In this document: piece by piece, positions 1 through 9,219 of the stretch
Layout of the letters: every line of letters starts with the position of its first letter
Position numbering within the stretch: position 1 is the first letter of the stretch
Assembly (NCBI GenBank): GCA_029233925.1
Contig: JARGOX010000008.1
Location: 190,250 to 254,249 of the forward strand
Source: Rhizobiaceae bacterium
GTDB lineage: Bacteria > Pseudomonadota > Alphaproteobacteria > Rhizobiales > Rhizobiaceae
DNA: 64,000 nt
Direction: 5' to 3'
Translations under genes and position numbers: made by a program
The notes under the pieces: model-generated
What the model saw: the letters and a program-made list of their open reading frames with translations, nothing else
The model's database searches: none
What the model was told of the DNA's origin: nothing

Positions 1-645
1 ACTGCCTGGATTGCCGCAGCGCATGGGGACTACAAGGCGAGCCTGACCATTCCGCAATCAGATCGTGATCTTGACATGGCCGAAGTTGTCGCCCGGCTGC
101 GCGACACCCTGCCGGATGATACGATTGTCACCAGCGGTGCCGGCAATTATACCGGCTGGGTGCATGCCTATTGGCCCTTTGACACCTTCCGCAGTCAGCT
201 TGCGCCGACCTCGGGGGCCATGGGGTATGGTGTTCCGGCGGCCGTGGCGGCCAAGCTGACCTGTCCCGAGCGCACAGTGGTGGCCTTCGCCGGGGATGGC
301 TGCTTCCTGATGAACAGCCAGGAACTGGCAACCGCGGCACAATATGACCTGAAGATTTTGTTTATCGTGGTCAACAACGCCATGTATGGCACCATTCGCA
401 TGCACCAGGAGCGCAATTACCCCGGCCGGACGGTCGGCACGGATCTGCGCAACCCCGATTTCGCGGTTCTTGCACAGGCCTATGGCCTGCATGGAGAGCG
501 TGTCGCCCACATCGACCAATTCGACGCGGCACTGCAGCGCGCACTGGCCGCGCCCGGTTCGGCGTTGATCGAGCTTGTGGTCGACTCCGACGCCATCTCG
601 TTTCGCACGACAATTGCGGCGATGCAGAAGAAGGCGAAGGCGTGA
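1..645 (+). CDS. Thiamine-diphosphate-dependent enzyme, C-terminal part (cut by window start)
   Basis: The reading frame is open from base 1, so this is the C-terminal ~214 residues of a larger protein; full-length relatives have about 550. It contains the pyrophosphate-binding domain of acetolactate synthase/benzoylformate decarboxylase-type enzymes: a GDG at about nt 292 is followed some 26 residues later by the Asn pair of the classic GDG-x(n)-NN Mg/ThDP motif (GDGCFLMNSQEL...VVNNAMYG). A GAMGYGVPAAVAAKL segment just before it is typical of the family. It probably decarboxylates or ligates a 2-oxo acid, but the substrate cannot be told without the N-terminal half. It converges with the Lrp gene on the right. 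Confidence 0.85.
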   Translation, partial: TAWIAAAHGDYKASLTIPQSDRDLDMAEVVARLRDTLPDDTIVTSGAGNYTGWVHAYWPFDTFRSQLAPTSGAMGYGVPAAVAAKLTCPERTVVAFAGDGCFLMNSQELATAAQYDLKILFIVVNNAMYGTIRMHQERNYPGRTVGTDLRNPDFAVLAQAYGLHGERVAHIDQFDAALQRALAAPGSALIELVVDSDAISFRTTIAAMQKKAKA

Positions 646-656
646 GAGGGCCATTG

Positions 657-707
657 AACCGGCCAGCCGGCGGCCATGGATTGATGACGTCATGGCGCGC
701 CGGTTTT
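657..707. terminator. Hairpin between convergent genes, candidate bidirectional terminator
   Basis: AACCGG at 657-662 pairs with CCGGTT at 700-705. An inner GGCCATG (672-678) pairs with CATGGC (691-696). A T run (TTTT) follows on the + strand and AA precedes on the other side. It sits between the 3' ends of the ThDP enzyme gene and the Lrp gene. Confidence 0.45.
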
Positions 708-726
708 GAAGTCTACCAGATATGCT

Positions 727-1191
727 CTATGTCAGAGGGACGCAAAGGCCGACCTTGGTCCGGTTCATGACGACGGAGGTGCGAAAGCGCTTCACATTTG
801 CATCGTCAAAAAACAGCCGGTGGGTGAGGTTCTCGAAATCCCGCATATCCCTGGCAAGGGCGATCAGGGCAAAATCCGCTTCGCCGGTGATGTAATAGCA
901 TTGCTGGATATGGGGTTCCGCCCTGACCTTGCGGCGAAAGGCATCAATCTGATCAATACGTTCGCGCTCCAGTTCGACCAGGATCAGGAAGGTCATCTGA
1001 AAGCCCACCGCTTCAGGCGCGACAACGGCATTTTCGCCGAGGATCACGCCAGTCGATTTCAGCTGCTTGATCCGCCGCTGTATGGTGGCGACGGAAAGCC
1101 CGGTTTCCAGCGCGATCGACTCCAGCTTCTCGCGCGCATTTTCCTGCAGCAGGCGCAGGATAATGAGGTCGTTGGGCGTTAGCGTGTTCAT
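727..1191 (-). CDS. Lrp/AsnC family transcriptional regulator
   Basis: 154 residues, the usual length for an Lrp/AsnC protein. The N-terminal winged helix-turn-helix (about residues 1-60, with LIILRLLQENAR and SVATIQRRIKQL) is followed by a ligand-binding RAM domain (about 65-150). I chose the ATG at 1191 because it gives the canonical N-terminus and has a GGAAAAG upstream; the frame is open further upstream, but that extension is not Lrp-like. The gene is divergent from the PLP lyase at 1454, so it probably controls that lyase and the M24 peptidase in response to an amino acid. Ectoine-degradation loci also carry an Lrp-type regulator next to an M24 hydrolase, and the layout here is similar. 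Confidence 0.9.
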   Translation of the reverse strand: MNTLTPNDLIILRLLQENAREKLESIALETGLSVATIQRRIKQLKSTGVILGENAVVAPEAVGFQMTFLILVELERERIDQIDAFRRKVRAEPHIQQCYYITGEADFALIALARDMRDFENLTHRLFFDDANVKRFRTSVVMNRTKVGLCVPLT

Positions 1192-1453
1192 ATCTGTCTC
1201 AGTTTCTTTTCCTGTCTTGCGCGTGTTTGACGGCTTGCCCCTGCCGCAGGCCGTACCGCCTTGAAGTTGCCCAGGGGCGCGCAAATATCCAAACAGAACC
1301 GTCTGCGATGATGCCAAAGGCGCATTGCCCGTTCCCACTAAAAACATGCAATTTGACCAGATCACATCATTATTTTTGTGTTTTTGATATTTTATCTCAA
1401 ATCTTGCCGAAGATTGATGTGTTTGAATAGAGTAAATTTTCTAACTTGCATGG

Positions 1454-2509
1454 ATGAAAAATTCAGAAAAAATCTCAGATGTCTCTGCTGACCACCGATA
1501 TTTCCGGGCGTCGGCAGATCGTCCCCTGGCATTGCTGGAGCAGTGCCCGGTCTATTGTCCGACACTGTTGGTCGACCATCCGGGGATTGCCGATGAATTG
1601 GGCGTCTCCAGGCTTTTCGTCAAGGATGAGTCACGCCGCATGCGTCTGGGCAGCTTCAAGGCGCTGGGTGGCGCTTTCGCTGTTGCTCAAATGATCTGCG
1701 ATGCAGCCGGCACAAAAGATCTGACCAGCCAGGCTGCGAAAACGGCTGCCGACAGCATGACATTCATCACGGCGAGCGCCGGCAACCACGGTCTTTCCGT
1801 TGCTGCAGGTGCGCGAATATTCGGCGCCCATGCCATTATCTATCTGTCCTCCATGGTGCCCGAGGGATTTGCCGCGCGGATTGAAGCATTGGGTGCGCGG
1901 GTCGTCCGCACAGAAGGCGTCTATGAGGATTCCGTTGCGGCCGCCAAAGCGGCGGCGGAACAAAACGGTTGGCTGCTGCTGGCTGATGGCTCCTGGGATG
2001 GCTACATCGAGCGTCCTGCGCTGGTAATGGAAGGCTATACAGTTATTGCCGAGGAATGCCGTGCGGCATTTGAAAAGACCGGCATCTGGCCCACCCATGT
2101 GCTGATACAGGCCGGTGTCGGCGGCGTTGCGGCGGCAATTGCAGCACACATCAGAAGCTTCTGGAGCGAGCAACCGATTATTTCCGTAGTCGAGCCGGAT
2201 GCCGCGCCCTGCCTGCTGGAGAGTATTCAAAATCACCGCATGACACAGGTCTCTGGCCCCGTTTCGAACATGGGACGGCTGGACTGCAAGGACGCCTCCC
2301 TGATTGCGGTCAAATCGCTAGAAGTCGATGCCGACGAATTTCTGACGGTCAGTGACGCTGAAGCCGATAGAGCCGTGTCATTGCTTGCAAAATACGGTTT
2401 CGAGACGACGCCCAGCGGTGCGGCGACAGTCGCCGCCCTGGCCAAAACCCGCCAGGACCCGACAAGCCGTTGTTTGGTGATTGTCACAGAGGGCCCGGAA
2501 GGTGGATGA
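1454..2509 (+). CDS. PLP-dependent lyase, diaminopropionate ammonia-lyase-like
   Basis: 351-residue fold-type II PLP enzyme. The Schiff-base lysine is K69 in LGSFKALGG, followed by the phosphate-binding SAGNHG loop. The segment DGSWDGYIERPALVMEGY matches the region characteristic of 2,3-diaminopropionate ammonia-lyases (YgeX type), which deaminate diaminopropionate to pyruvate and ammonia. It is some 50 residues shorter than the E. coli enzyme, so the exact substrate is open. Threonine synthase- or dehydratase-like activity is the alternative. It is followed about 110 bp downstream by the M24 peptidase and is probably regulated by the divergent Lrp protein. Confidence 0.8.
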   Translation: MKNSEKISDVSADHRYFRASADRPLALLEQCPVYCPTLLVDHPGIADELGVSRLFVKDESRRMRLGSFKALGGAFAVAQMICDAAGTKDLTSQAAKTAADSMTFITASAGNHGLSVAAGARIFGAHAIIYLSSMVPEGFAARIEALGARVVRTEGVYEDSVAAAKAAAEQNGWLLLADGSWDGYIERPALVMEGYTVIAEECRAAFEKTGIWPTHVLIQAGVGGVAAAIAAHIRSFWSEQPIISVVEPDAAPCLLESIQNHRMTQVSGPVSNMGRLDCKDASLIAVKSLEVDADEFLTVSDAEADRAVSLLAKYGFETTPSGAATVAALAKTRQDPTSRCLVIVTEGPEGG

Positions 2510-2619
2510 ATTGACTGCCTTTTTAACGTCGCGTCAATATCGAATGGCTGACAGGTAAAGCACCTGACGCTACGATGCATCAGCTCTTGGCCTCCGGTTC
2601 AACAAGGAAACGGCAATTC

Positions 2620-3789
2620 ATGCTCCCCACGCCAAAACGCGGCTTTGACATTGCTGAATTCGAAATCCGGCTGCACAGGGTTCAGGCCCGGATGCGGGCG
2701 CAGAAGATGGACGTCATCCTGCTGACGAGCGAACCGGATGTGCGTTACTTCACCGGCTTTTTCACCCAGTTCTGGGAAAGCCCGACCCGGCCCTGGTTTG
2801 TCCTGCTGCCCCTGGAAGGAAAGCCGATTGCGGTGATTCCGGAAATCGGTGCGGCTGGCATGGCCGCAACCTGGGTCGAGGATATTCACACCTGGCCCGC
2901 GCCGCGCCCCGGCGATGACGGCATCAATCTGCTGCGCGATAGAATCCTGCAATTGCCAAGGCGATTTGGCCGCATCGGTGTGTCGCTCGGGCACGAGAGC
3001 ATCCTGCGCATGCCAGCGGGGGATTATCAAAGACTGCTGGATGGACTTGGCACGTTTGAAGTGGCCGATGCATCGATGCCGCTGCACCAGTTGCGCTACG
3101 TGAAATCAGCGGCGGAAATCGAGAAGATCCACCATATCTGCGATCTTGCGTCCGACGCCTTCGAGGCGCTTCCGCACAGTCTGAAGGTCGGTGAGAGCGA
3201 GCGGCAGAATTGCCAGCGCCTGCGCATTGATCTGCTCGAGCGCGGAGCAGACAATACGCCCTACCTCATTTCCGGCTCCGGCCCGGGCGGCTATGACAGC
3301 ATCATCATGGGGCCGACAGACCGCATCATCGAGAACGGCGACGTGCTGATCATCGATACCGGCACGACCTTTGACGGCTATTTCTGCGATTTCGACAGGA
3401 ACTTTGCTTTTGGCCACGCCGATGAGGATACCCGGCGGGCCTATGAAGTGGTCTACGCGGCAACCGATGCAGGCTTTGCGGCAGCGCGCCCCGGCGCCAC
3501 CACCTGCGATATCTATGCGGCGATGTGGTCCGTGCTGGAGGCAGGCGGCGCGCTTGGCAACAGCGTCGGGCGGCTCGGCCATGGTCTCGGCATGCAACTG
3601 ACCGAATGGCCCTCCATCACGGCGGATGACAACACGCCGCTGGAGCCGGGCGTCGTGCTGACGCTGGAGCCGGGCATGGAATTCGCGCCCGGCAGGCAGA
3701 TGGTGCATGAAGAAGACATTGTCATCACGCAGGAGGGCGCGCGTCTTCTGAGCCGTCGTGCGCCGCCCGAACTTCCGATCATAGGGTGA
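2620..3789 (+). CDS. M24 family metallopeptidase (Xaa-Pro dipeptidase / ectoine-hydrolase type)
   Basis: 389 residues. An N-terminal creatinase-like domain (about 1-150) precedes the pita-bread catalytic domain. All five metal ligands are visible: the two Asp in IIDTGTTFDGYFCDFD, His in GHGLGM, Glu in TLEPGM and Glu in HEEDIVI. The ATG at 2620 has AAGGAAA nine bases upstream and is preferred over the upstream in-frame ATG at 2575. Relatives include Xaa-Pro aminopeptidases and the ectoine hydrolase DoeA/EutD. Because a PLP diamino-acid lyase, an Lrp regulator and an EutA-like protein occur nearby, hydrolysis of an N-acylated or cyclic diamino acid is a reasonable guess, not a demonstrated role. 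A decayed copy of its 3' end lies at 14922-15173. Confidence 0.85.
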   Translation: MLPTPKRGFDIAEFEIRLHRVQARMRAQKMDVILLTSEPDVRYFTGFFTQFWESPTRPWFVLLPLEGKPIAVIPEIGAAGMAATWVEDIHTWPAPRPGDDGINLLRDRILQLPRRFGRIGVSLGHESILRMPAGDYQRLLDGLGTFEVADASMPLHQLRYVKSAAEIEKIHHICDLASDAFEALPHSLKVGESERQNCQRLRIDLLERGADNTPYLISGSGPGGYDSIIMGPTDRIIENGDVLIIDTGTTFDGYFCDFDRNFAFGHADEDTRRAYEVVYAATDAGFAAARPGATTCDIYAAMWSVLEAGGALGNSVGRLGHGLGMQLTEWPSITADDNTPLEPGVVLTLEPGMEFAPGRQMVHEEDIVITQEGARLLSRRAPPELPIIG

Positions 3790-3891
3790 GAGAAGGGAAC
3801 GGGCGGCCAGGGCTCTGGAAACGTGCGTTGCCTTTCGGTTCGCCGGCTTTGAATGGTATAGGAAAACGAGACGCAGTTCGGCAGGACAGCG

Positions 3892-5547
3892 TTATTTGGC
3901 GACAGGCAATTGCTCTTCTTCCAGAATGCATTGCGCTATGTCGGAGGGCGTCTGGATAGCGCGTATCCGGCGGATGTGTGGCAAGAGTTGCGACGCGTGA
4001 TTGGCCACAATGGCGGCGGCAACATAGCGGTCGCGCCTCAGCAGCAGGGCCTGGCCCTGATAGGCCGCATAGGGCGGTTGCGAGAGCATCCGGCTGTGAT
4101 CGCGCAGGATGATAAAATCCGCTTGCCTTGGATTGACGCCTTCCGGTGTGATGCCGATGATTGCCGCTCCGGCTTTCATGAGGGCGCTCAGGTCTTTTCG
4201 CGACAGCATCGTCTCGGGAGTTGTCCCAAATAGCAGCACGACCGGTTGATCGGGCAGAACATTGTCCAGCAGCATGCGGCGATCGTCCCTTGTGGCCACC
4301 ACCGGCTGCGGGAACATGCGGCCAACAAGTGTCGAATTTCTGGAGCGCCCATCCGGCCAGATAAGTCCGTCGTGAAAGCGCGGCTTTGGCTTGTATTTCA
4401 TCTGGGCGAAGTAATCGCGCGCAGGGCGATAGATCTTGAGCGCTTGAAAGGCGCCGCGTATCAGCGCGCCGGTGATGCGTGAGCTCGGCATCATCACCCG
4501 GCCCATGCGCATCGCCAGCATGATCATTTGCCAGGCGTGCGGCGGACGTTCCTGCTCGTAGCTGCAAAGCAACGTGTCGGGCGTCGACGAATGCAGGGCT
4601 TCATGCAGTTTCCAGGCAAGGTTATGGGCATCACGCAGGCCGCTGTTCATGCCCTGTCCGGCAAAAGGCGGGGTCAGATGCGCGGCGTCTCCGGCCAGAA
4701 AGACACGTCTGTCGCGCCAGCGTTCAGCCATGCGCGCGTGAAACGTATAGACCTGCCGCCGTCTCACGGGTTCATCCGCATCCGGCCCCACCGACAGCAG
4801 CAATTTGCGAACGAATTGCGGGGTTTCTGCCTGTTCCGCGGTTTCACCCGGGTTCAGCTTGAACTCATAGCGTCGAATGCCGCCAGGGCCGGGCAGGGTG
4901 ATGCACGACCGGCTGGGCCAACAAAACACCTCGGTGTGGAAGCACCGGTTCCGCGTCGACTCGAGATCGATGATCAGCCAGGGTTCTTCAAAGGTAGACC
5001 CGACCATCTTGATGCCAAGGCTCTTGCGAACGAAAGAGCGTCCTCCATCGCAGGCCACGAGATAGCGCGCCCTTGTCGTCCGGACGGTGCCATCAGGCAT
5101 CGTGATTTCGGCGGTAACGCAATCCGTATCCTGTGAAAAGCCCGTCAGCGCAGTGCTGAACAGGTTTGTAACGCTGTCAAACCGGCCCAGCGCGCGGCGA
5201 AGCAGGTCGACGAATTCAGGTTGCTGAAACGCATTGCGCTTTTCAAAGCCGAATTCCTTGGCAAAGGGTTTGACACTTGCAAACACCCGGCCCCCGGGGC
5301 CGCGATACATCGAACCGTAACCGCGCACGCATATATCGCTGACATCCTGATCCAGCCCGGCGGACTGCAGCGCGCGTAGCGATTCATCATCAATGGACAC
5401 CGCGCGCGGTTCGCGCACGATGTCATCCTGTTTCTCGATGAGCAGGGTTTCAACGCCCATCTTGCCCAGCATGTTCGCCAGCAACAATCCGGTTGGGCCG
5501 GCTCCGACGATCAGAACATCCGTGGAAAGGCTGGACTGGCGCGTCAT
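3892..5547 (-). CDS. FAD-dependent aromatic monooxygenase (MhpA/PheA-type)
   Basis: 551 residues of the class A flavoprotein hydroxylase family. The FAD-binding GAGPTG is near the N-terminus, the DG motif is in VACDGGRSFVRK, and the GD motif with the long PPFAGQGMNSGLRDAHNLAWKL signature is near residue 280. The C-terminal thioredoxin-like region is present. The family hydroxylates phenolic rings with NAD(P)H and oxygen, with 3-(3-hydroxyphenyl)propionate hydroxylase the best-known relative. I chose the ATG at 5547 because it overlaps the upstream hydrolase stop by ATGA, which indicates translational coupling. It is the last gene of the minus-strand operon dioxygenase, hydrolase, monooxygenase. 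Confidence 0.9.
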   Translation of the reverse strand: MTRQSSLSTDVLIVGAGPTGLLLANMLGKMGVETLLIEKQDDIVREPRAVSIDDESLRALQSAGLDQDVSDICVRGYGSMYRGPGGRVFASVKPFAKEFGFEKRNAFQQPEFVDLLRRALGRFDSVTNLFSTALTGFSQDTDCVTAEITMPDGTVRTTRARYLVACDGGRSFVRKSLGIKMVGSTFEEPWLIIDLESTRNRCFHTEVFCWPSRSCITLPGPGGIRRYEFKLNPGETAEQAETPQFVRKLLLSVGPDADEPVRRRQVYTFHARMAERWRDRRVFLAGDAAHLTPPFAGQGMNSGLRDAHNLAWKLHEALHSSTPDTLLCSYEQERPPHAWQMIMLAMRMGRVMMPSSRITGALIRGAFQALKIYRPARDYFAQMKYKPKPRFHDGLIWPDGRSRNSTLVGRMFPQPVVATRDDRRMLLDNVLPDQPVVLLFGTTPETMLSRKDLSALMKAGAAIIGITPEGVNPRQADFIILRDHSRMLSQPPYAAYQGQALLLRRDRYVAAAIVANHASQLLPHIRRIRAIQTPSDIAQCILEEEQLPVAK

Positions 5548-6401
5548 GGCGCCTCTTCCGAAACGACCGGATTGCGCAAGATGCCCAGTTTGTCGATTTG
5601 GATTTCTGCCACGTCGCCGGGCACCATGTAGACCGGCGGCGTGCGCTTGTCTCCAACGCCACCCGGCGTACCGGTGACGATCACGTCTCCAGGCGCGAGC
5701 GGGGTGAAGGTCGAGCAATAGGAAATCAGCGTTTCCAAAGGGAACAGCAGATCACGAAGAGAAGCCTTTTGCATGACCTGGCCGTTCAGGCGCGTCTCGA
5801 TTCCCAGCGCGCGATAGTCGCCGATCTCGTCCGGGGTCACCAGGCAGGGGCCGAAGCCACCTGTGCCGGGGAAATTCTTGCCGGGTGTGAACTGGAATGT
5901 ATGGCGCTGCCAATCGCGAACCGACCCGTCATTGTAGATCGAATAGCCGGCGACATGGTCCAGTGCTTCGGTTTCCGGGACGTTGCGCGCCGGTCTGCCG
6001 ATGACGATAGCCATCTCGCCTTCATAGTCGAAGCGGTCGGAAATGGCCGGTTTGACCAGTGGCTGGCCATGGGCGATCTGCGTGTCGGCATAGCGTGTGA
6101 ACACGGTCGGATACTGCACATCGGGGCGGCCGGTTTCTTTCTTGTGGTCGAGATAGTTCAGACCGATGCACAGGATCTTGCCCGGGTTCGGCACGACCGG
6201 CAGCAACCGGACGTCTGCCCAGCCGAGACCGGGCCTGCGATCCGCCACATGATCTGCGGCCGCTGCCACCAGATCCTGTTCGAGCAGGCTGCGGATGGTG
6301 GTGACGTTTGCGCCCAGGCGGCCTGTCAGGTCGATGATGCCATTGGCAACGACAGCGCCAAAGCCGTTTTCCCCGGCGCGCGTAAAGCTGACGAGTTTCA
6401 T
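5544..6401 (-). CDS. Fumarylacetoacetate hydrolase family protein
   Basis: 285 residues. The C-terminal two thirds is the FAH domain with ILCIGLNYLDHKKE, the metal-binding DYEGEMAIVIG and the TGTPGGVGDKRTPP loop. The family hydrolyses, hydrates or decarboxylates 2-oxo/enol acids formed after ring cleavage (for example 2-oxopent-4-enoate hydratase or OPET decarboxylase). The ATG at 6401 has AAGGAGAA six bases upstream; an in-frame start 24 bp further upstream lacks one. It follows the extradiol dioxygenase and overlaps the monooxygenase, so it most likely processes the ring-cleavage product. Confidence 0.9.
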   Translation of the reverse strand: MKLVSFTRAGENGFGAVVANGIIDLTGRLGANVTTIRSLLEQDLVAAAADHVADRRPGLGWADVRLLPVVPNPGKILCIGLNYLDHKKETGRPDVQYPTVFTRYADTQIAHGQPLVKPAISDRFDYEGEMAIVIGRPARNVPETEALDHVAGYSIYNDGSVRDWQRHTFQFTPGKNFPGTGGFGPCLVTPDEIGDYRALGIETRLNGQVMQKASLRDLLFPLETLISYCSTFTPLAPGDVIVTGTPGGVGDKRTPPVYMVPGDVAEIQIDKLGILRNPVVSEEAP

Positions 6402-6425
6402 GTCTTTTCTCCTTTTTGGCTGCAC

Positions 6426-7268
6426 TCAGGAGCGCAGGATCGCTTCGCCCCACTTGTTCAGGGTGCGCGGGTGCTGCGGCCAGTCGACGGTGTCGCGGTC
6501 ATAGATGACTTCCAGCTCGGCGGAGATTTCGATCCAGTTCTCGTCCGGGTCCTTGATGAAGATAAAGATGTTGTTGCCCGGGCCGTGACGACCAGGCCCC
6601 CACATAAGCTGAATATCCTCGGCGGCGAGGTGATCGCACCAATCACGGATGTATTCCCAGTCCCCCGCCTCATAGGAGTGATGATCCACGCCATTGCGAC
6701 CCGGCGTGTAGAAACATGCGATCGTGTGGTGCTCGAAGTTGGAGGTGGTGAAGGCGGTGGCCAGGCGACCGTCCTCATGAAGAACCCGGTCGGTCAGTTG
6801 GAAGCCCAGCTTGCCGACATAGAAGTCGATGAATGCCTGCACGTCTTCAGAAGCATAGGTCAGGTGCTGTGTGGGTCCCTGAATGCCCTTGAACTCTTTT
6901 GTTTCTTCCTTGGCGAGCCCGAAGCAGACCAACTGATTGTTCGCGTCTCGAACGCCAAAGGCGCCCTCTTTGAAATAGGGCGACGGGCAGGCCTCCATTT
7001 CGATACCCTCTGCTTTCACGCGCTGGCGCATCAGTTCCAGGCCCTCGGCATTGCGGCAGGCAAGACCCGCATAGGCCAGCTTCCGGTTCTCGCCCGGAAC
7101 GACAACAAGACGCCGCCGGGGGCCTTCGCAGCGATATTCCGCGCCGCTTTCGTGCACGAGTTCCATATCCAGCGCGCGCGCGTAAAACGCTGCAAGGGTT
7201 TTGGGGTTTGCGCTTTCATAAGCGACGTGATGCAGATAGGCGCCAGCCTGCACGGCAGTATGTGTCAT
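6426..7268 (-). CDS. Extradiol ring-cleavage dioxygenase, two-domain VOC family
   Basis: 280 residues made of two vicinal-oxygen-chelate domains. The Fe(II)-binding facial triad is visible in the second domain: His in GPTQHLTYAS, His in GVDHHSYEAGDW and Glu in DENWIEISAEL, spaced as in catechol 2,3-dioxygenases. It should cleave a catecholic substrate next to the hydroxyl pair. The start at 7268 has AAGGAG directly upstream. It is the first gene of the three-gene catabolic operon; the AT-rich leader at 7269-7391 contains a direct repeat AAATATGCAA that could serve the neighbouring IclR regulator. Confidence 0.88.
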   Translation of the reverse strand: MTHTAVQAGAYLHHVAYESANPKTLAAFYARALDMELVHESGAEYRCEGPRRRLVVVPGENRKLAYAGLACRNAEGLELMRQRVKAEGIEMEACPSPYFKEGAFGVRDANNQLVCFGLAKEETKEFKGIQGPTQHLTYASEDVQAFIDFYVGKLGFQLTDRVLHEDGRLATAFTTSNFEHHTIACFYTPGRNGVDHHSYEAGDWEYIRDWCDHLAAEDIQLMWGPGRHGPGNNIFIFIKDPDENWIEISAELEVIYDRDTVDWPQHPRTLNKWGEAILRS

Positions 7269-7391
7269 GGAATTCTCCTTACAAATTTTCACCTTTTTAC
7301 CAATATGAGGTAAATATGCAATAAGAAATATGCAAAAATACCAAAATAAGGAAAAACGGTTTGTAAGTGCGTGCTTTCAGCTGAATTCCCG

Positions 7392-8165
7392 CTATGCAAT
7401 GTCAGGTAAGGGGCTGGCCTCCTGTATTTCGGCCTGGGTATCGGCCATGAAATTCTCGATCAGTGTGGCATGAGAGGTCAGCAGCGAGGCGAGGCGAGGA
7501 ATGCGGGAATCGATGGATTCGCTCTGGCGCACCACGAAGCTGAGCGAGGCATTGATCCCCAGTTCCTCGTTTTTGATCGGCACCGCAATGCCGATCATGC
7601 CCGGGTCCACTTCGCCGCGTGTTACGGACAGCCCGGTGCGGCGAATCTGGTTCAGCTCCGCGTTCAGCTTTTCGGGAATGCCGTCGCCGGATTCGAAAAC
7701 CTCGGACAGCAACTTGCCTCGTTTGCGGTTGGTCATGCTGGCCAGTATCGCTTTCGACGTTGCACCGCGCACGATGGGCATCGGTTTGCCGCGTTCATAA
7801 CTGGTGCGCTGATCCAGCGTATGGGCCTCGGCCACACACATGACCCGCCGTCCGTATAGACGGGCAAGAACCGCCACGCATGGATGAGCGGCCTGTTCGA
7901 CAAGCGTGCGAAGAAAAACGCCGCCCGAGCGCACGAGTGGATCGGTCTCCCGCAGCCGGTGCTCAAACTCCAGAAAGGTCGGTCCCAGACGATAGCGCGA
8001 TTCCCGCGCGCTTTCCAGAAAGCCGGCCTCGACCAGTTCGCGAACGGTCCGGTAGACATTGCTGGGCGATGTTTCAAGCGCATCCGACAATTCCGCCACG
8101 GTCCACGAGGACGCCTCGGAGAGAAACAGTTTCAGTGTGTTGTTGTATCGATCAAATCCGGCCAT
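7392..8165 (-). CDS. IclR family transcriptional regulator
   Basis: 257 residues. The N-terminal winged HTH (WTVAELSDALETSPSNVYRTVRELVEAGFLE split as TVAELSDALETSPSNVYRTV and following) is followed by the IclR effector domain (about 80-245). IclR proteins commonly control aromatic-acid catabolism, and this one lies just upstream of the dioxygenase operon on the same strand, separated from it by about 120 bp of AT-rich DNA. It likely regulates that operon and possibly the TRAP operon on the other side. No strong ribosome-binding site precedes the ATG. Confidence 0.9.
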   Translation of the reverse strand: MAGFDRYNNTLKLFLSEASSWTVAELSDALETSPSNVYRTVRELVEAGFLESARESRYRLGPTFLEFEHRLRETDPLVRSGGVFLRTLVEQAAHPCVAVLARLYGRRVMCVAEAHTLDQRTSYERGKPMPIVRGATSKAILASMTNRKRGKLLSEVFESGDGIPEKLNAELNQIRRTGLSVTRGEVDPGMIGIAVPIKNEELGINASLSFVVRQSESIDSRIPRLASLLTSHATLIENFMADTQAEIQEASPLPDIA

Positions 8166-8223
8166 TTACGCTCATATGCCTGTGTGGTGGGTCTGCCGAA
8201 AGAATGTCCTTCCGGCTGGCTTG

Positions 8224-9219
8224 TCAAACAATAACTTCGAAATTGCATTCTGGCGGGAAAAGCTCCGATGCGTCCAGTCTGCGCTGCGTGACACCCTGTT
8301 CGTGGCAATAGCGAAGGAAGGCGTTCAGAACGTGGGCATTGGCATTCACACCATAGGGCCATGGTTCGCCCTCGGCAAACAGGAGGCGGTTTGTTTCCTC
8401 GAAATAGTCTGGTCCCCAGCCAACCGGCGCAAAGGAGGTCGTGATATCGCGCAGGCGCGTGAAGGCGCGGGTCTTGGCTTCGTTGAAGGCGTCCATCAGA
8501 TTGCGCAAGATCCATCGGTTGGCGCGATAGACATCGGCCCGCACCACCATCACATGCATGATCGGAAAAATTCCCGTGCGGCGGAAATAATCGGCTTCTA
8601 CCTTGCGGGGATTTTCAAAGAGACGACGCACCCGACCGTCTCCGGCCAGGAAACTGTCCGGTGGACGGGCTGAAATCGCGCAGTCGATCTCGCCTGTGGC
8701 CAACATCTCGCTGAGGCAGCTGTCCGGGCGCTTCGTCAGGTTGATGCCCTCAGGCAGGGACAGCGTCACACCCTCCTTGCGTCCGGGACTGTTTACACCG
8801 GCCTGCACCCAGTCGATGTCGCGCAGGTCAAGCCCCGCGTCATGCGCCAGATAGCCCCGGGCAAAGACCGTTGCCGTCTGCGACCACTGGGGCAGGCCGA
8901 CGCGCTTGTAGCGCAGGTCGCTGATCGCGTTGATGCCGGAATTTGCATTCACGAAAAAGCTGCTCTGGCGGAAGACGCGCGACGGGAAAACGGGCAGGCC
9001 CACGAAGTCCGGTTCCGGCGTATTTGCAATATGGGAACACAGCCCGGCCAGCGAATATTCCGAGATGTCAAACTCGCGCCCGAGGGCAAAGCGCAGGCCA
9101 ACCTGCTCGAACGGGTATGAGAGAATATTAAGATCGATGCCTTCCGGTTGGACCCGGCCGGTCACCAGATCGCGGGTATGGGCGTAGTCGCTGATCGCCA
9201 TTGTCAGGGGAAGTGTCAT
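8224..9219 (-). CDS. 4,5-dihydroxyphthalate decarboxylase-like protein (NMT1 fold)
   Basis: 331 residues with no signal peptide. The overall pattern (MTLPLTMAISDYAHTRDLVTG, FDISEYSLAGL, FPSRVFRQSSFFV, MHVMVVRADVY, PYGVNAN) is that of the Pht5/4,5-dihydroxyphthalate decarboxylase family, which shares its fold with NMT1 substrate-binding proteins. Absence of an export signal and the position beside ring-cleavage genes favour an enzymatic role on an aromatic acid over a transport role. The ATG at 9219 has GAGGA upstream and starts at the conserved part; a start 36 bp upstream is possible. Automatic annotation often labels such proteins as ABC transporter binding proteins. Confidence 0.75.
   Translation of the reverse strand: MTLPLTMAISDYAHTRDLVTGRVQPEGIDLNILSYPFEQVGLRFALGREFDISEYSLAGLCSHIANTPEPDFVGLPVFPSRVFRQSSFFVNANSGINAISDLRYKRVGLPQWSQTATVFARGYLAHDAGLDLRDIDWVQAGVNSPGRKEGVTLSLPEGINLTKRPDSCLSEMLATGEIDCAISARPPDSFLAGDGRVRRLFENPRKVEADYFRRTGIFPIMHVMVVRADVYRANRWILRNLMDAFNEAKTRAFTRLRDITTSFAPVGWGPDYFEETNRLLFAEGEPWPYGVNANAHVLNAFLRYCHEQGVTQRRLDASELFPPECNFEVIV

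Noticed and set aside
8224..9219. Reading the Pht5-like gene as an ABC transporter binding protein
   Set aside because: No signal peptide and no permease or ATPase gene beside it.
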